From: Umbilicaria muhlenbergii
Taxonomy: Eukaryota > Ascomycota > Lecanoromycetes > Umbilicariales > Umbilicariaceae
Reading direction: 5' to 3'
DNA: 64,000 bases
Assembly (NCBI GenBank): GCA_000611775.1
Contig: KK106984.1
Coordinates: 216,364-280,363 of the forward strand
In this document: positions 9,841-21,227 of the stretch, one piece after another
Layout: the number at the start of each line of letters is the position of its first letter
Numbering within the stretch: position 1 is the stretch's first letter
Made by a program: the position numbers and the translations under genes
The notes under the pieces: generated by a model
Seen by the model: the letters and a program-made list of their open reading frames with translations, nothing else
What the model was told of the DNA's origin: nothing
The model's database searches: none

Positions 9841-11400
9841 ATGCCGGGCCCACCACCCCCTCCTCCTCCTCCTCCTCCTCCCATGCCCGGGTTCGGGGGA
9901 GGAGCTCCACCCCCACCGCCGCCGATGCCTGGATTTGGTGGGGGAGGACCGCCGCCGCCACCGCCGCCACCTGGTGGAGCCATACCTGCAAGACCACCTC
10001 CTGCAGTAGCTAAGGATAGGGTAAGCCTCCTATTACTGGTAGCCGCGCACGACGGGACCATCGAGTTTAGAAATATGCGCCTCAGGACTTGCTAACGTGG
10101 AGAGTAGGGTGCTTTACTCACAGACATTACGAAAGGCGCAAAGCTCAAGAAGGCCGTCACCAATGATCGATCAGCGCCCATGGTTGGAAAGGTGGCAGGA
10201 GAGCCATCAGCTCCAAAGATAGGGGGAGCACCACCAATCCCTGGGATAAAAAGGCCTCCAACAGGACTTGCGCCACCCGTTCCTGGAGCTGGAGCCGCCA
10301 ATCGGGCCAGGAGCAACAGTGATAATGCGGGAGGAGGAGCCGGCGGAGACACTGGTGGACTACCTGCAGCTCCTCAATTAGGAGGCCTCTTCGCGGGTGG
10401 GATGCCAAAGCTGAAAAAGAGGGGCGGCATCGATACAGGAAGAGACGGGGAGTCTCCCTACGTCTCAGATCCAGAAACTTCACGAACTTCTGCTTCAAAG
10501 CCACCTACCTCGTTCGCGCCGAAGCCACCCCCAGCCCCACGAATAAACAACCTGAGGCCTACCCCCCAGAGCATCGAGTCATCGCCTCCTCATACTACGA
10601 ATCCTCTAGTTGCGAATCTTCGCAAACCTCCCCTGAGACCAGTCTCAAAGCCGAGTTCTGAAATCCCCCTCCGCACACCTCGGTCAGATGGCAGCCCACC
10701 CAGGGCTCCTCCGGTTCCCCCAACCCTATCCAAACCTCCTCCTCCCCCGGTAGCATCAAGAAAACCATCCACTGCCGCACCTCCTCCTCCACCCCCACCC
10801 CCACAACTTCCGCCCTCCGTCGCACCCACGCCTCCAGCGCCGGCTCCACCTCCGCCCATGTCAGCTCCACGACCCCCACCGATGCGGTCCACCCCTCCAC
10901 CCCCACCATCAAGCGCGCTGTCCATTCCCAGCGGGCCTTCCACGCCATCACTAGCCATGCAAGCAGCAAGAAATGCATTCGGAAGCGGTCCTCCATCTCC
11001 CGCAGCCCCTCCACCACCGCCAACTCCTCCTCCAGCGGCTCCTGCCTTTTCGGCGCCACCTGCTCCTCCTCCTGCGGCTCCTTCCATTTCAGCGCTACCT
11101 GCTCTACCTCCACCATCTTCTGCCCCGCCAGTTTCCAGACCACCTCCGCAACCAGTTAGGTCTATGCTAGACCCGAGCTCATATACCCTCTCCAATGGTG
11201 CCTCATCAAATCACAACACCAGCCCAGCGAGAGGAAGCAGCCCCCTCGGTGGCAAGGGCTCCATCAGAATCGATGACCCAAGGTTCAAGTTTCAAGATGA
11301 GAGCCAACTACCCAAACCTCGAGATTTTGTCGGTGGAGCGAAGAGGTATAGGGCCGGCAGAGGCAGTAGTGTGCCTCTAGACCTGTCTCAGTTTGGATGA
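9841..11400 (+). CDS. VRP1: Verprolin (WIP family, actin and WASP binding)
   Basis: Two exons (9841-10020, 10108-11400) encode 490 residues. The protein opens with two long polyproline runs (residues 3-14 and 24-44), profilin or SH3 ligands. A WH2 actin-monomer-binding motif spans the exon junction (KDRGALLTDITKGAKLKKAV, about 58-77). A long Pro-rich middle with SH3-type PxxP motifs follows. The last 45 residues (RFKFQDESQLPKPRDFVGG, then KRYRAGRGSSVPLDLS) match the WASP-binding region of WIP and verprolin. The family stabilises Las17/WASP and drives Arp2/3-dependent actin patch assembly at endocytic sites. The low-complexity proline coding creates long antisense open frames that are only shadows. 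Confidence 0.93.
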
Positions 11401-12001
11401 GGCAGCCGCCGGTTATCTTACTTGGGTGTCACGGCGTTGCATAAATGTAGCGAGGAGCTGCTGGCGTATAACTAGCCTGCGTATTTCAAACTTGGGGGGT
11501 TCAAAATTCATTGAAGATGCTCTATAACCGTGTTTCATGGCTGTTGATACCCTAAACTTATGACAGTGTCTAGATCCAACTGGACATGTCTGGTAAGCTA
11601 TAGCTGGAGCCACACGACCACCGGTGCTACCTTAGGTTTGGTAATCAATGGGCATCCATTGACTTTGGGCCTATGTGAAACCCAAGCTTCCAATTCCGTA
11701 TAGACCTCCGAATTTCTGTATCCGCCACCCACGGTCAAGCGTCTACCCTGTCGCCAAGGCCTCTCTTGGGGACGATGCCTTGGTCGGTGAGAGCCGGTGT
11801 TCCTCGGGATACTGGACTCTGTATTCTTGGGATAGCATGTTAGCAATTACGACCATATATTTTCCCCTCGTCTCGAAGCTCTGACTAGGTTTATACCTCT
11901 TTGGGACCGCTCAAGGTCCACTGTCAAAACCATCGGTAGATAGCTCATTGTTCCATCACTCGTTCCACAGCTGTACATCGTCCTCGCCTTCCGTATCCAC
12001 A
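11401..12001. other. Intergenic gap between convergent verprolin and Tma17-like gene
   Basis: About 0.6 kb with no coding or RNA signature that I can support. Confidence 0.45.
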
Positions 12002-12481
12002 CTACAGATGTACGCCGTCCTCCTCTTCATCTTCCTCCATCCATTCCCTCAACTGTCTAGCTAGTTCCTCATCTCCTAATCTCCCTCCTCTGCGTTGCGT
12101 ATCGCCGGATCTCGCGCCATTCGCCCGTGCCTGCTCGCCCTCACCATGCCCATTTACGGCTTCACCATTCGTCATCTCCGCACCTTCAGTCTCCAAGTCT
12201 CCTTCATCCTCTCCCCATCTGTAGCCCCTCCCCTCCACCTCCCTTTTAAGACACTCGATCCTCTCTTTCATCCTCCCAATCACCTCCTCGTTCTCCGCAA
12301 TAGCATCCTTGCAATCCTGGTCTCCCTCTTCGGCGAATGGCTGTAGTTGTAGATTGGAGGACTCGAGATGCGCGATCGAGTTGCGGATTTCGGCTGCTTT
12401 TAAATGGAGGTTTGAGAGGGGGAGGGCGGTGATTGCTTCGGCGAAGCGGTCGAGAGGGATGGGGGTGGCGGTGGAGGACAT
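12002..12481 (-). CDS. Tma17/Adc17-like proteasome assembly chaperone
   Basis: A single exon of 159 residues. The first 90 residues form a helical hairpin: LDRFAEAITALPLSNLHLKAAEIRNSIAHLESSNLQL, then EENEEVIGRMKERIECLKREV-type heptads. This matches the fungal Tma17 family (NSIAHLxxSN plus ENxEVIxRMxERI). In yeast, Tma17/Adc17 binds Rpt6 and assists assembly of the proteasome base, especially under stress. The C-terminus is a low-complexity, acidic extension ending MEEDEEEDGVHL. The family call rests on two short motifs seen by eye, so the name is provisional. Confidence 0.7.
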   Translation of the reverse strand: MSSTATPIPLDRFAEAITALPLSNLHLKAAEIRNSIAHLESSNLQLQPFAEEGDQDCKDAIAENEEVIGRMKERIECLKREVEGRGYRWGEDEGDLETEGAEMTNGEAVNGHGEGEQARANGARSGDTQRRGGRLGDEELARQLREWMEEDEEEDGVHL

Positions 12482-12727
12482 TGATGTTTAGTGTCTTTGG
12501 AGCGTTCGAGTAGTAGTGCTAGTTCCGATGTAATTCGCACAGTGTAAGCAGTGTACTGGCTGTCATGAAGTATCTAAGGTAATAATGCAAATGGTAGTCA
12601 GGATAGAGCTGTCGGAAATAAGCGGGATTAACATGATCAAATGGGGAACATCGCTCCTCAAGCATCATCCAACACGAGCACGCGGCAAAACACTACACCT
12701 TTCGATTACAGTCCAGTCGGGGGTGCC

Positions 12728-14553
12728 ATGAACAATGTATGGTCGGTGACATCGACAGCTTCCTGCCTAGGGCTTCGAGTGCCCTGGGCAGTGAAAAATG
12801 TCCGCTGTGCGAACTTGGTGAAGGCAGTATGCAGCTCATCGAAATCCACCACGATACGGCAGGACCTACAACGGCTATCGACTAGGACATCTCTCTATGA
12901 ATCCACGAACGCGCTGGAGGCGGGATGGTCAGCTCGCCCATGTGCTCCCAATTACTTCAACAGATCAGAAAAGCAGACCACCCTGCTGCTACGAGCGGCA
13001 TATGCGAAAGCTGCCAGGCCTAATAAGCAAGTGCCTCAGCACCAAACCCCGAAACAACACAACAGAAATGGGGTTCCCGTCCAGAAGCAAACCCCATCTG
13101 ACCGCGAATTTGGAGAGATCTTCGGGCCCACCGTGGACAAGAAAACCGGGACCAACGTCCTCCAAGCCCTCCAAGCTCAGCGCATAGCAGGCACATTAGA
13201 CCAAGGCATAACCGCCCCCGGAGTGAGCGAACACATGACGGCAAACGCTCTCGCATGGCTACGGGTCCACCATCCGGTCGATGAAGACGCGGCCATCATC
13301 GCCAGACTAGAAGAGGAGGACAGGCAGAACCAACTGGGGTCTGTTGATCCTGCCAAGGCAAAAGTCTACACACCGCAGCAAGCCCCCGAAGACTCCGTCC
13401 TCTCCGGCCGCTCCGCCCTCCAAGCCATCCAAGCCCAACGCAAAAAAGCCGACGCCGAAGCTGCTGAAAAGCGAGCCGACGCCCGGTCAGAAATCTCCAA
13501 TGCGCCTGCAAACAACATCACCGGCAAACCAGTCGTCGCCCGGCGCACCGAGTCCGCCCCCTGGGTGCAGAAATACAAAGAAAAAGCCCTCCTCTCCACC
13601 GACGCGACCCCCCCCCCGCTAAGCCATTTCCAGCGCCTCTGGCCCTCCACCCTCCTCACCCTATCAGTCGTCATATGTTCCATCCTCCTCGCCCAAAACT
13701 ACACCCCCCCCCCACGGTCCGCGCGCTTATTCCCCGCCCCCCCCCCACGGTCCGCGCGATTATTCCCCGACCTGCCCCCCGCGGCCGCGACAATGCTGGC
13801 GCTGATCAACGTCAATTTCGCCGTCTTCCTGCTGTGGAGGATCCCCGCGGCGTGGCCGGTTTTGAACCGCTATTTCATGATGATACCGGGGGCGCCGCGG
13901 GCGTTCAGTATGGTTGGGGCGGTGTTTAGTCATCAGAAGCCGTGGCATCTGGTGACGAATATGGCGTTTCTGTGGTATTTTGGATCGAAGTGTATGTGCT
14001 GACAATTCACTACGTTGGTCCTGTGAGCTCGAAATGGTTGGTTGACTTTGAGTAGTGCACGACGATATCGGGCGGGGGAGCTTTTTGGCGGTTTATTTCG
14101 CTACGGGGGCGTTGTCGTCGTGGTTTTCGCTTACGGTCAATGTGTTCCAGAGGTTCTTGATCACGTCGTCGGTTGGGGCGAGCGGGGCCGTTATGGGGGT
14201 TATAGCCGCTTGGCTGTCGTATCACTCTGAGTAGGTCGTCGTCGAGAGAAGATGGTGCAAGGCAGGCCGCTGATCTGAGTCCTAGCGCGGGGTTCTCCCT
14301 TATTTTCCTCCCTCCTGACCTCTTACCGCCGTTGTCATCGAACCTCTTACTCTTTTTCCTCATCGCCTTCGAGGTCACGGGTATCACTCTGAAATTGCGC
14401 CGTTCGGATCATCTGGGACATCTTGGCGGGTTGCTCTCGGGCATAGCCAGTGCGCAGATACTGAAAGATAGAGCTCGACAGAGGAGGGAAGCTGAGGAGT
14501 TGAGGAGAAAGAACTTGGGCTTTGTTGATCGAGTCAAGGAAGGGAGGTTGTGA
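12728..14553 (+). CDS. PCP1: Mitochondrial rhomboid protease (Pcp1/PARL type)
   Basis: Three exons (12728-13991, 14056-14230, 14286-14553) give 568 residues. An N-terminal presequence-like region and a long charged segment precede the membrane core. The first helix is near 304-320 (LLTLSVVICSILLAQNY). The conserved PPAAATMLALINVN helix follows, then FSHQKPWHLVTNMAFLWYFGSKLHDDIGRGSFLA. The catalytic serine is Ser464 in SSVGASGAVMG and the catalytic histidine is His525 in SDHLGHLGG. In yeast, Pcp1 processes Mgm1 and Ccp1 in the inner membrane. Between the first and second helices a PPPRSARLFPx motif occurs twice in tandem. An ATG lies 87 nt upstream in frame, but the shorter start is the likelier one. 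Confidence 0.9.
13711..13770 (+). repeat. 33-bp in-frame tandem duplication inside the rhomboid gene
   Basis: Two near-identical 33-bp units differ at only a few bases. They encode the motif PPPRSARLFPA/D twice, where family members normally have it once. Confidence 0.8.
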
Positions 14554-15005
14554 ATGTTTTGCGACTACTCTCATATATCTGTGAGAAGCACTGGACGCAG
14601 AAAACTATTCTATACCAAGTCAATTTCGTGAAGCACTCCGATGCAAGCTTACGCTACTCGCGTTAGACAGCCGGAAGATTGACTTTTCTTTCTACCAGAC
14701 GATCCCCTCGATTGCTGTTTCCCTGGCTTAAAGCAGGCACAGAGAGGTGGGTTAGAAAAGGTTTGGGATTGGGCATGGTTGGGTAAAGTGGGTGAAAGAC
14801 AGGATTAATAATCATTCAGGCCGAATGGCAATAGTAAACTTACTGTATGCGCAAGGGAGTGATGAAGTAGTCCTAACGGTAACACACCGCTCCATTATTC
14901 AAATCGCAACGATGATCTCGCCGCTCGACCTGGGTATCTATCCTACATCCAACCGCCGCGCACAACCCCCTCCTCTGAATACACAACCACCGACCCTCAC
15001 CCCTC
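14554..15005. other. Intergenic gap between convergent rhomboid and LEO1
   Basis: About 450 bp, presumably both 3' UTRs. I see nothing else. Confidence 0.45.
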
Positions 15006-16821
15006 TTACTCATCATCCTCATCCTCATCCACCACCCTCCTCCTCTTCTGTCTCCCCCCCGCCGTCCCCTCTTCCCCCCCCTCCGCCACCCTCTCCCTTT
15101 TCGGACTACCCTTCTTCACCTTCTTCCCCCCCCCCTCCTTCTTCCCCACCTCATCCTCCCCCTCCTCCTCCTCCTCATCCTCCTCCTCCGCCATCTCCTC
15201 CTCCTCCTCACTATCATCCGGCACCAGTTCCGGCTCCTCGTCACTCCCGACCAAAAACCCGTCGTCCTCATCATACTCGTCCTCCTTCGTACGCCCGCGG
15301 TTACGGAAGTCCTCTTCGTCGTCGCTGTACTCGCTATTTCTACGTCTGGTAGTGCGTTTCGGCTTGCTGGGTCGGGCCCGCGTGGTGGCCATGCCGTCGT
15401 CGTCTTCGAGGCCGCCGACGGTGAGGCCGGCGCCGAGGCCGGCGGTGCGGAGACCGGAGCGGCCGAGGACGCGGTTGGCGCGGTCGCGGTCGCGCTCTTC
15501 TTGTTGCTGGCGGCGGCGTTGGGCGCGGAGTTTTTCGCGCTCGGCCACTTCGGCTTTCTTCTTGGCGAGTTCGGGGTCTTCGGAGATGTTGATGACGCCG
15601 ACGCCGCCGTTGGCGGTGCCTTTGTTTCCTTTCGTTGCTGCGGCGAGGGATTCTTGGAGGCGGATGAGAGCGTCGTCGTTTTGGTCGGAAGAGGGGAGGA
15701 CGGTGAGTGAGGTCGTCACGTGGTTGGTGATGCGCATGATGGAGGCGAGCTCGTGGGGAGCAATTAGGTATGTGTGCGAATCGAGACGAGGGTCGTAGGT
15801 AGGTGCGCCTTTTAGCCCGCGGTTGGTAGCGGTCGGAGTTGGTTTGAGCGGGGATCGCTGCGGCGGGGCGAGGGGTTTGGCTGGTAGCTCATACTGTTCT
15901 GTTGCATTTGAGGCGAGTTGCATTGTCAGAGAGCCGTCGGACCAACGTAAGATACGGGCATTGGATTGGATCCGATCCGGACGACTAGGTGAACGTCTCC
16001 ACCGAAGGGTAGTATTCGAAGTTTGGTACGCAGAGAAACCTGCTGAAGGCGCATTTGAGTGATGGTCAGTGGTAGGTGGCTGGAAGTCCTTGAGATTGAA
16101 AGCCCTAGGCTCAACGCCGAGAAAGTGAGGAAACTTGAGTAAGTAAAGCTGAATAGTAGTTAGCCACATGTAAACTCTCGAGATAGCATTCCGAAGACTG
16201 GGTATACCTCGCCATCACTAGGACGTGGACCTGCGTGCCGTCCAAGGTCGGCGGTCAAGATATTGACACCGCGCTGTACGGGCGCTGCTGCTTCTTCGTC
16301 ATAGCCATCCTCCATTCGGTCGTTTCGATCTTCGTCATCTCCGGAATCGAGCTCTTCGTCGTCGAGCTTCCGGCCATTGCTGATCGCGCCGACGGTTAGC
16401 TTCTATCCGGAGTAAGATGGTTATCGGGCGCTTACGGAGAGCCTCCATCCTCTGAGCCGGACCCGAACAAGCCGCCAGCATCGTCGTCGCCGTGTTCGGT
16501 CGTCGGGACTACATCAGCGTCGTTGTCTTCGGACTTGAATGATGTGTCGCCATGTGCCTCCGGGCCTGTCGCTGCCTCGAAGTGGTCTTGCTCCATCTGA
16601 TTTTGGTCGGGCGCGTTTTGCACCGGTGTATGGTGGTAGAGATGTGCTGGGTCTCCGGTAAAGTGCAGGTCCAACCACGAGTCACCGAGCTCCCAGCGTT
16701 CCTGGTGGCAGGGCGAGAAAGAGAAGCCTGCAATGTGGCCGTCAACGTCGCGTGCACTTTCTCGAACGACTTCACTGCCTGCCAAGGCGGGAGGGGATTG
16801 AGCCTCTGCCGTACCTGACAT
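15006..16821 (-). CDS. LEO1: Leo1, subunit of the PAF1 transcription elongation complex
   Basis: Three minus-strand exons (16436-16821, 16208-16379, 15006-16148) encode 566 residues. The Leo1 core follows an acidic N-terminus: RKLDDEELDSGDDEDRNDR, then LYLLKFPHFLGVEPRAFNL, RILRWSDGSLTMQLAS and SHTYLIAPHEL. A basic coiled-coil (KKKAEVAEREKLRAQRRRQQQ) and a long Asp/Glu-rich tail with Arg/Lys clusters complete it. Leo1 partners Paf1, binds RNA and histone H3 and supports elongation by RNA polymerase II and histone modification. Intron 1 ends in CAG 18 nt after a CTAAC branch site. An earlier AG would bring a stop, which fixes the acceptor. The acidic tail overlaps a G+C-biased antisense frame that is not coding. 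Confidence 0.92.
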
Positions 16822-17647
16822 AGCTGTGACGCCGCTTTGGCAGCGAAGCCGGGCAGCCCTACACGGGCACGTGTGACAGGCAGTCTCAGCCGTCCAATGC
16901 TACCTTAGAGCGGCGCTGTGGCTGGAGCACCGGGGTAGCTGCCGTCGGCTAAGTTGCCACTAAACGACTTGCAGAAGAAAGTTCGCCTGAGGCCTGGCGC
17001 TCAGGGTCAACTGGAGCCAAGTGGAGTCAAGTGATTCACGGGTGACACGACCTCAATGTCCTGAACCGTGATTGCGCGAGACTGGCTGCACACAGTCCGA
17101 CCCTGCTGACACTTGTTGCATCTGCTCGGGGACGCAATTGGCTTGCGTGTCCGCAGCGTTCGTTGATGATGGCGACCTTCTTCCAGAGCGTGTAAGTAAC
17201 TCGTTCTTCTTCCTCAATCAGTATGAATGGGAGCGTCGTGTCTGCTGCGCAGGTGGTGGTGGCCGGAGAGCCATAGACGGTACTAAGTACGGTCTGCAAA
17301 AGTCGCTATGCGGTTGCTTAGTCGGCGCCGAGAAGATCTGCGCCGCGAAGGTCTGGCTTTTCAATGTCTTCTTCGACTACATGCCTCGCTGTCACGCAGT
17401 CCATCCAACAAACATGGACATCTCACCGGCACAGCGAGCGATGCTCAGAGGAGTGGTCCACTCCGCCTGTACTGCTCCGTTCGGCTCGATCATCGAACTC
17501 AGCAAGGCTACAATGAACCTCCTGCGCTCCATTGCTGGAACATTTGGCATGAGCGTTATAGCCGTCCTTACAGGACTGATTCGTTTTGGGTATTGATCAA
17601 TGGTATACTCCGTAGAGAAGATGGCTGACAGAGATCTTGTGGAACAG
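16822..17647. promoter_or_regulatory. Upstream region shared by LEO1 and MOB1
   Basis: Both genes read away from this 0.8-kb gap. The true MOB1 first exon is probably in its right-hand part (a candidate is 17549-17589). The open frame 17072-17596 has no family signature. Confidence 0.4.
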
Positions 17648-18737
17648 CCGTCAAGGATTCGGTCGCCAATCCAATAAAGGGAACGGCAACGGCACTAATA
17701 CCAACAATCAGCAGAAGGGCAACGGCTCACAGAATCCTTCCCCCACAACCTTCACCCCTCCTCTCGCATCCATCCTCAACTCACCTTCGCTACCCTCGAT
17801 GTCGGGCTCAGACACGGGCATGGCCACCGTGGAGAACCACCAGGAACGCGAAGCTCCAAAGCCGTTCTTCTTCAGAGAGAAATACGCGACTTTGGGCGTC
17901 AAAGGGAACTTCATGCCTCTCGCAGCACAGCCAAAATACCTCGATCTCGGAGAGTGGTTGGCACATCAAGGTGAGCTAGTCTAGGCAGACCCTCAGCAGC
18001 ACATCTCACTAACATGTATCGAAAGCGGTCGAGCAATATCGTCTTCTCGAGCACGAGCTACAGTGCATTCAAGAGGTCGACGCCAACACGGGCAGTCCCA
18101 TCTGCAACCAGAAGACGTGTCCCACCATGACCGCTGGACGGTAAGCAGCCCACTGATCTACCTGGGCATATCGCTGATCCGATACAGCAGCCACACGTAC
18201 ACTTGGCTCAACAACGACAAAGCCCCCATCAAAGTCCCTGCTAGCCAGTACATCTCCCTAGTGCAACGTTGGATTGTAGGCAAGATCCAGGACCCGAAAT
18301 CCTTCCCGACCGACGCCCCCACGGCGCCAACGTATGCATCCGGTGGTCTCAACACTCCCGGTTCCACTACCCCCATCGCCATGGGCCCGACCACTCTGAC
18401 CACCTCACTCTCCACGCTGTCAGGACACGACTGGGTGGGCAAAGCGGCCGGATTCCCGGAAACCTTCTTCGGAGACCTCAAGACCATCTTCCGTCAGATG
18501 TTCCGCCTCTACGCGCACCTGTACCACTCGCACTGGGAGAACCCCTTCTGGCATATCGGCGCCCACCGTGACCTCAACTCGACCTTCGTGCACTACATCA
18601 CCGTCGCCAAGCTGTTCGGTCTCCTGTCGGCCAAGGACATGGAGCCGATGCAGCCGCTCATCGACATCTGGATTGCCAACGGGTCGATTCCGGCCGATGC
18701 GGCGAATGGTGCTTGCGCCATTGTGCCTTCGCAGTAG
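17648..18737 (+). CDS. MOB1: MOB1-type kinase activator (mitotic exit / septation); 5' end uncertain
   Basis: Exons 17648-17970, 18026-18140 and 18188-18737 join in frame. After a low-complexity Asn/Gly/Ser-rich N-terminus, the Mob fold starts at FFFREKYATLGVKGNF and LGEWLAHQAVEQYRLLEHEL. The zinc site follows: CNQKTCPTMTAG (Cys pair) and later HWENPFWHIGAH (His pair). SHTYTWLNN and FPTDAPTAP are also typical, with an insertion of about 35 residues before GHDWVGKAAGFPETF. Mob1 binds and activates NDR/LATS kinases (Dbf2, Sid2) in the mitotic exit and septation networks. The first exon is unsure. A 41-nt candidate, 17549-17589, splices in phase and would give 342 residues, but its N-terminus is not family-typical. 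Confidence 0.87.
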
Positions 18738-19844
18738 AGGAATCTCAATGGATCGCAACGTGTTTACGACGGATGATTGGGGTTTGAAGGTGCAAATGCA
18801 TGGCTAGTCATGATCTGGCGTTTCATGTGGTGGGAGATGGCACAGTGGAGGATTTGATGAGACCGACTGGCGTTCGAGCATTTGGTGGTGGGCCATTTGA
18901 GCGATGTTGGGCGGACATGGCTGTGTTACCTGAAGGTCCAACTAAGAGCGTCACTGAGAGATCGTTATCTGAGAGCGTTCACTGAGAACAGTGCTTCGGT
19001 AGTCAACCTCGGAGGCTATCGTGCACAACATGCTTTCAAACACGTATCCTGCATTCCTCTATTCATTTTGTCGAAACGTGACTCGGAAGGCTATATAACA
19101 AGATCGGTCAGGTATGGTGAAACTAAGGTAAGGCAACCATGGCACCGCACTGAGGACAGCAGCATCCCCCATGCAGAGCTGCATGCAGATCTCCCGTTCG
19201 ATCCCTGTTCATTCCTTGTTTTTCCATCGAAGACCACAACATCGAATTCCATACGACAAACAATCCCCCACGTAGCCCTATCGTTCGCACAAATTTCCAC
19301 AGCTGCGTCTTATTGCATCGTCATCTTGATGGCTTGGCTTGGTTTGCATGTCCCGGTCACCTGGGGGATGGGGACGGACACTTTCGTGAAAGTCGCGTGG
19401 CCACCTCTGTTCCTGTTTTTCACTGTGTGGCGGTGTAGGGCGGGACAGACGGATATTTGCTCCACAGGAAGACTTTTTGGCCGAGATGGCGGGAGGAGTT
19501 TGGGTCGGGGGTGAATGGGCATCATTTTACCTTAGTCCCGGCCAGGGTTGAGGGCGGAACTGAACTGCTCGTAGGATGTGTCTTATTTGACTGCCGAGTG
19601 AATGTGGCGGCTCGCGAGTGAGATGCTGATGCTGGGACTGGGAGATATGGGGGAATTAATGGTGGAGGCAGGACATATATTTCAAGGCCCTGAACTGAGC
19701 TCACATGTGCTGAAACCTGATTTGCAGCGGCTTCAAACACACTGCCGACGCTGGACAGTGCGTTTCGTTGCATTAGATTCATACACTATAATAAGTAGTG
19801 ATATATATCCGCCTCTCCGTACTTCCAACGGTCCATCTAACCCA
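18738..19844. other. Intergenic gap, convergent MOB1 and RCH1-like genes
   Basis: About 1.1 kb. It contains copy 1 of a diverged dispersed repeat (19251-19430). No gene signature is seen in the rest. Confidence 0.45.
19251..19430 (+). repeat. Diverged dispersed repeat, copy 1
   Basis: It shares an ordered series of words with 24608-24785: a CACGTAGCCC/AACGTGGCCC block, AGCTGCG, ATTGCATCGTC, ATGGCTTGGCT and a TTCCTGTTTT block. Spacing is similar and the strand is the same. Family unknown. Confidence 0.55.
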
Positions 19845-21227
19845 TCAGGCTACTTCCGAGTCAGCGGGCATGGTTACATCTCTCTGCGGACCATCTGCAG
19901 CCTCGTCCTGCTTCTCCGATGGCTCCGGCTCCGCAGCCCCCTCGTCGTCCGGAACCTTATCCCGGTCGACCCAATTCCGGAACGGGATCGTCAGCAAGCT
20001 ACTCAAAAGGACCTGGATGCCCTGGAAAATCACCATGGGGATCCTCAATTTCGCCGCCGTGACAGGCGGGAGCCCGACAAACATGACGGCCGTCAAGGGC
20101 ACGCCCATGGCGGGCGTCTTGGTGGGGACGCAACAGACGACGGCGATGGTGTCCTTTTTGGGGAGCCAGGGGATCGAGGCTAGGAAGCACACGAGCAGCC
20201 AGATGAAAAAGAGGGCGACGGATATGAAGACGACGAAGATGTTGTTGCTCGGCTTGACGCTGTCGAAGGCGCCGGTGGAGAAGGCTTCGTCGAAGGTGGA
20301 CCAGATGATGATCAATAAGGCGATGGATCCGAGCTTGCTGCCTTTCCAATCGATGAAGAGCTTCTTGGTCGGCTTGGGCGCAATGTTTAATACGACTTGT
20401 CCTACCACCTGCTTTGGTGTCAGCTTATGCGCTGGGCTATTAGGTCAGAAAGTCGGGACTGTGCGCATGAATCACATACTATGGGGAGAAAGACGGAGAG
20501 TCCAAGCTGCTTGAACACGCGCTTATATATTGCTCCGTACCCACCAGTCTCTTTCGGCAAGAACTTGGTATACCAACTTCCAGGAGATATATACATATTG
20601 ATCAGAACTGGTGATATAAAGGGGCCGAGAAAATTGCCGATGGTGGATTGCACAACGGTAAGGGCCTCGTTTCCATGGGATTTCCTGGTCATCCTGACAT
20701 TGAAAGCAATGCTGCGAAACGTCAGCCCCTTTTCCAAAGTCTGCGGATCCCACGATGGAGGAAACGTACGTTGTAGGTAAACAGCTGAGTATGAGCATGC
20801 CTATCAACAGCCCCGGGTCCATGAAATCTTTGTTTGTAGCAGCCGCACTGATAATACCAAACGTGATAGCCGATGCCATCAAATATGACTGTACTTGAAC
20901 GAAGAGATGTGTCTGCCACCGATATAAATTCTCAACCAAGATCCGCGTGGGCAGCGTGCACCCGTTGATGAAGAAAATCAAGGCCACACACAAGTAGTCG
21001 ATGACAAGCTGCTTCTTGGCCTGCCGCGAACGAAGCACCTGTACTTGCGATGCTATGATGATTAAGATGCCTAGGATAACAAGGAACCATTGATCCATGA
21101 GGAACCATACTATGAGGTCTGCACATTTTCGGACCGGAGACTTTGCGGCGCTCGTCTTTGGGGGTTTGGACAGAGTGCTCGGTGCTCCTCCGTCTGAAGT
21201 GTCTGTAGAACTTGACGATCGATCCAT
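19845..21227 (-). CDS. RCH1: Rch1-like SBF-domain membrane transporter (SLC10A7 type)
   Basis: Three minus-strand exons (20770-21227, 20480-20711, 19845-20408) encode 417 residues. After a Ser/Pro/Lys-rich N-tail there are about ten hydrophobic helices (the first near 40-60: QWFLVILGILIIIASQVQV). The SBF signature is intact: GCTLPTRIL early, LSCLPTTIAFNVRMTRKSHGNEA and VVQSTIGNFLGPFISP in the middle, and PKPTKKLFIDWKGSKLGSI. The family (yeast YMR034C, Candida Rch1, human SLC10A7) is a plasma-membrane or secretory-pathway regulator of calcium uptake. The C-terminus is acidic (DDEGAAEPEPSEKQDEA). Intron phases agree, and the PTT-IAFN junction rebuilds the conserved motif. Confidence 0.9.

Noticed and set aside
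10590-11195. Long antisense open frames opposite verprolin
   Set aside because: They are Gly-rich mirror images of the proline codons; the sense strand has the WH2 and WASP-binding motifs.
17072-17596. A 174-residue plus-strand frame before MOB1
   Set aside because: No family signature and no typical codon pattern. At most its end may belong to the MOB1 first exon.
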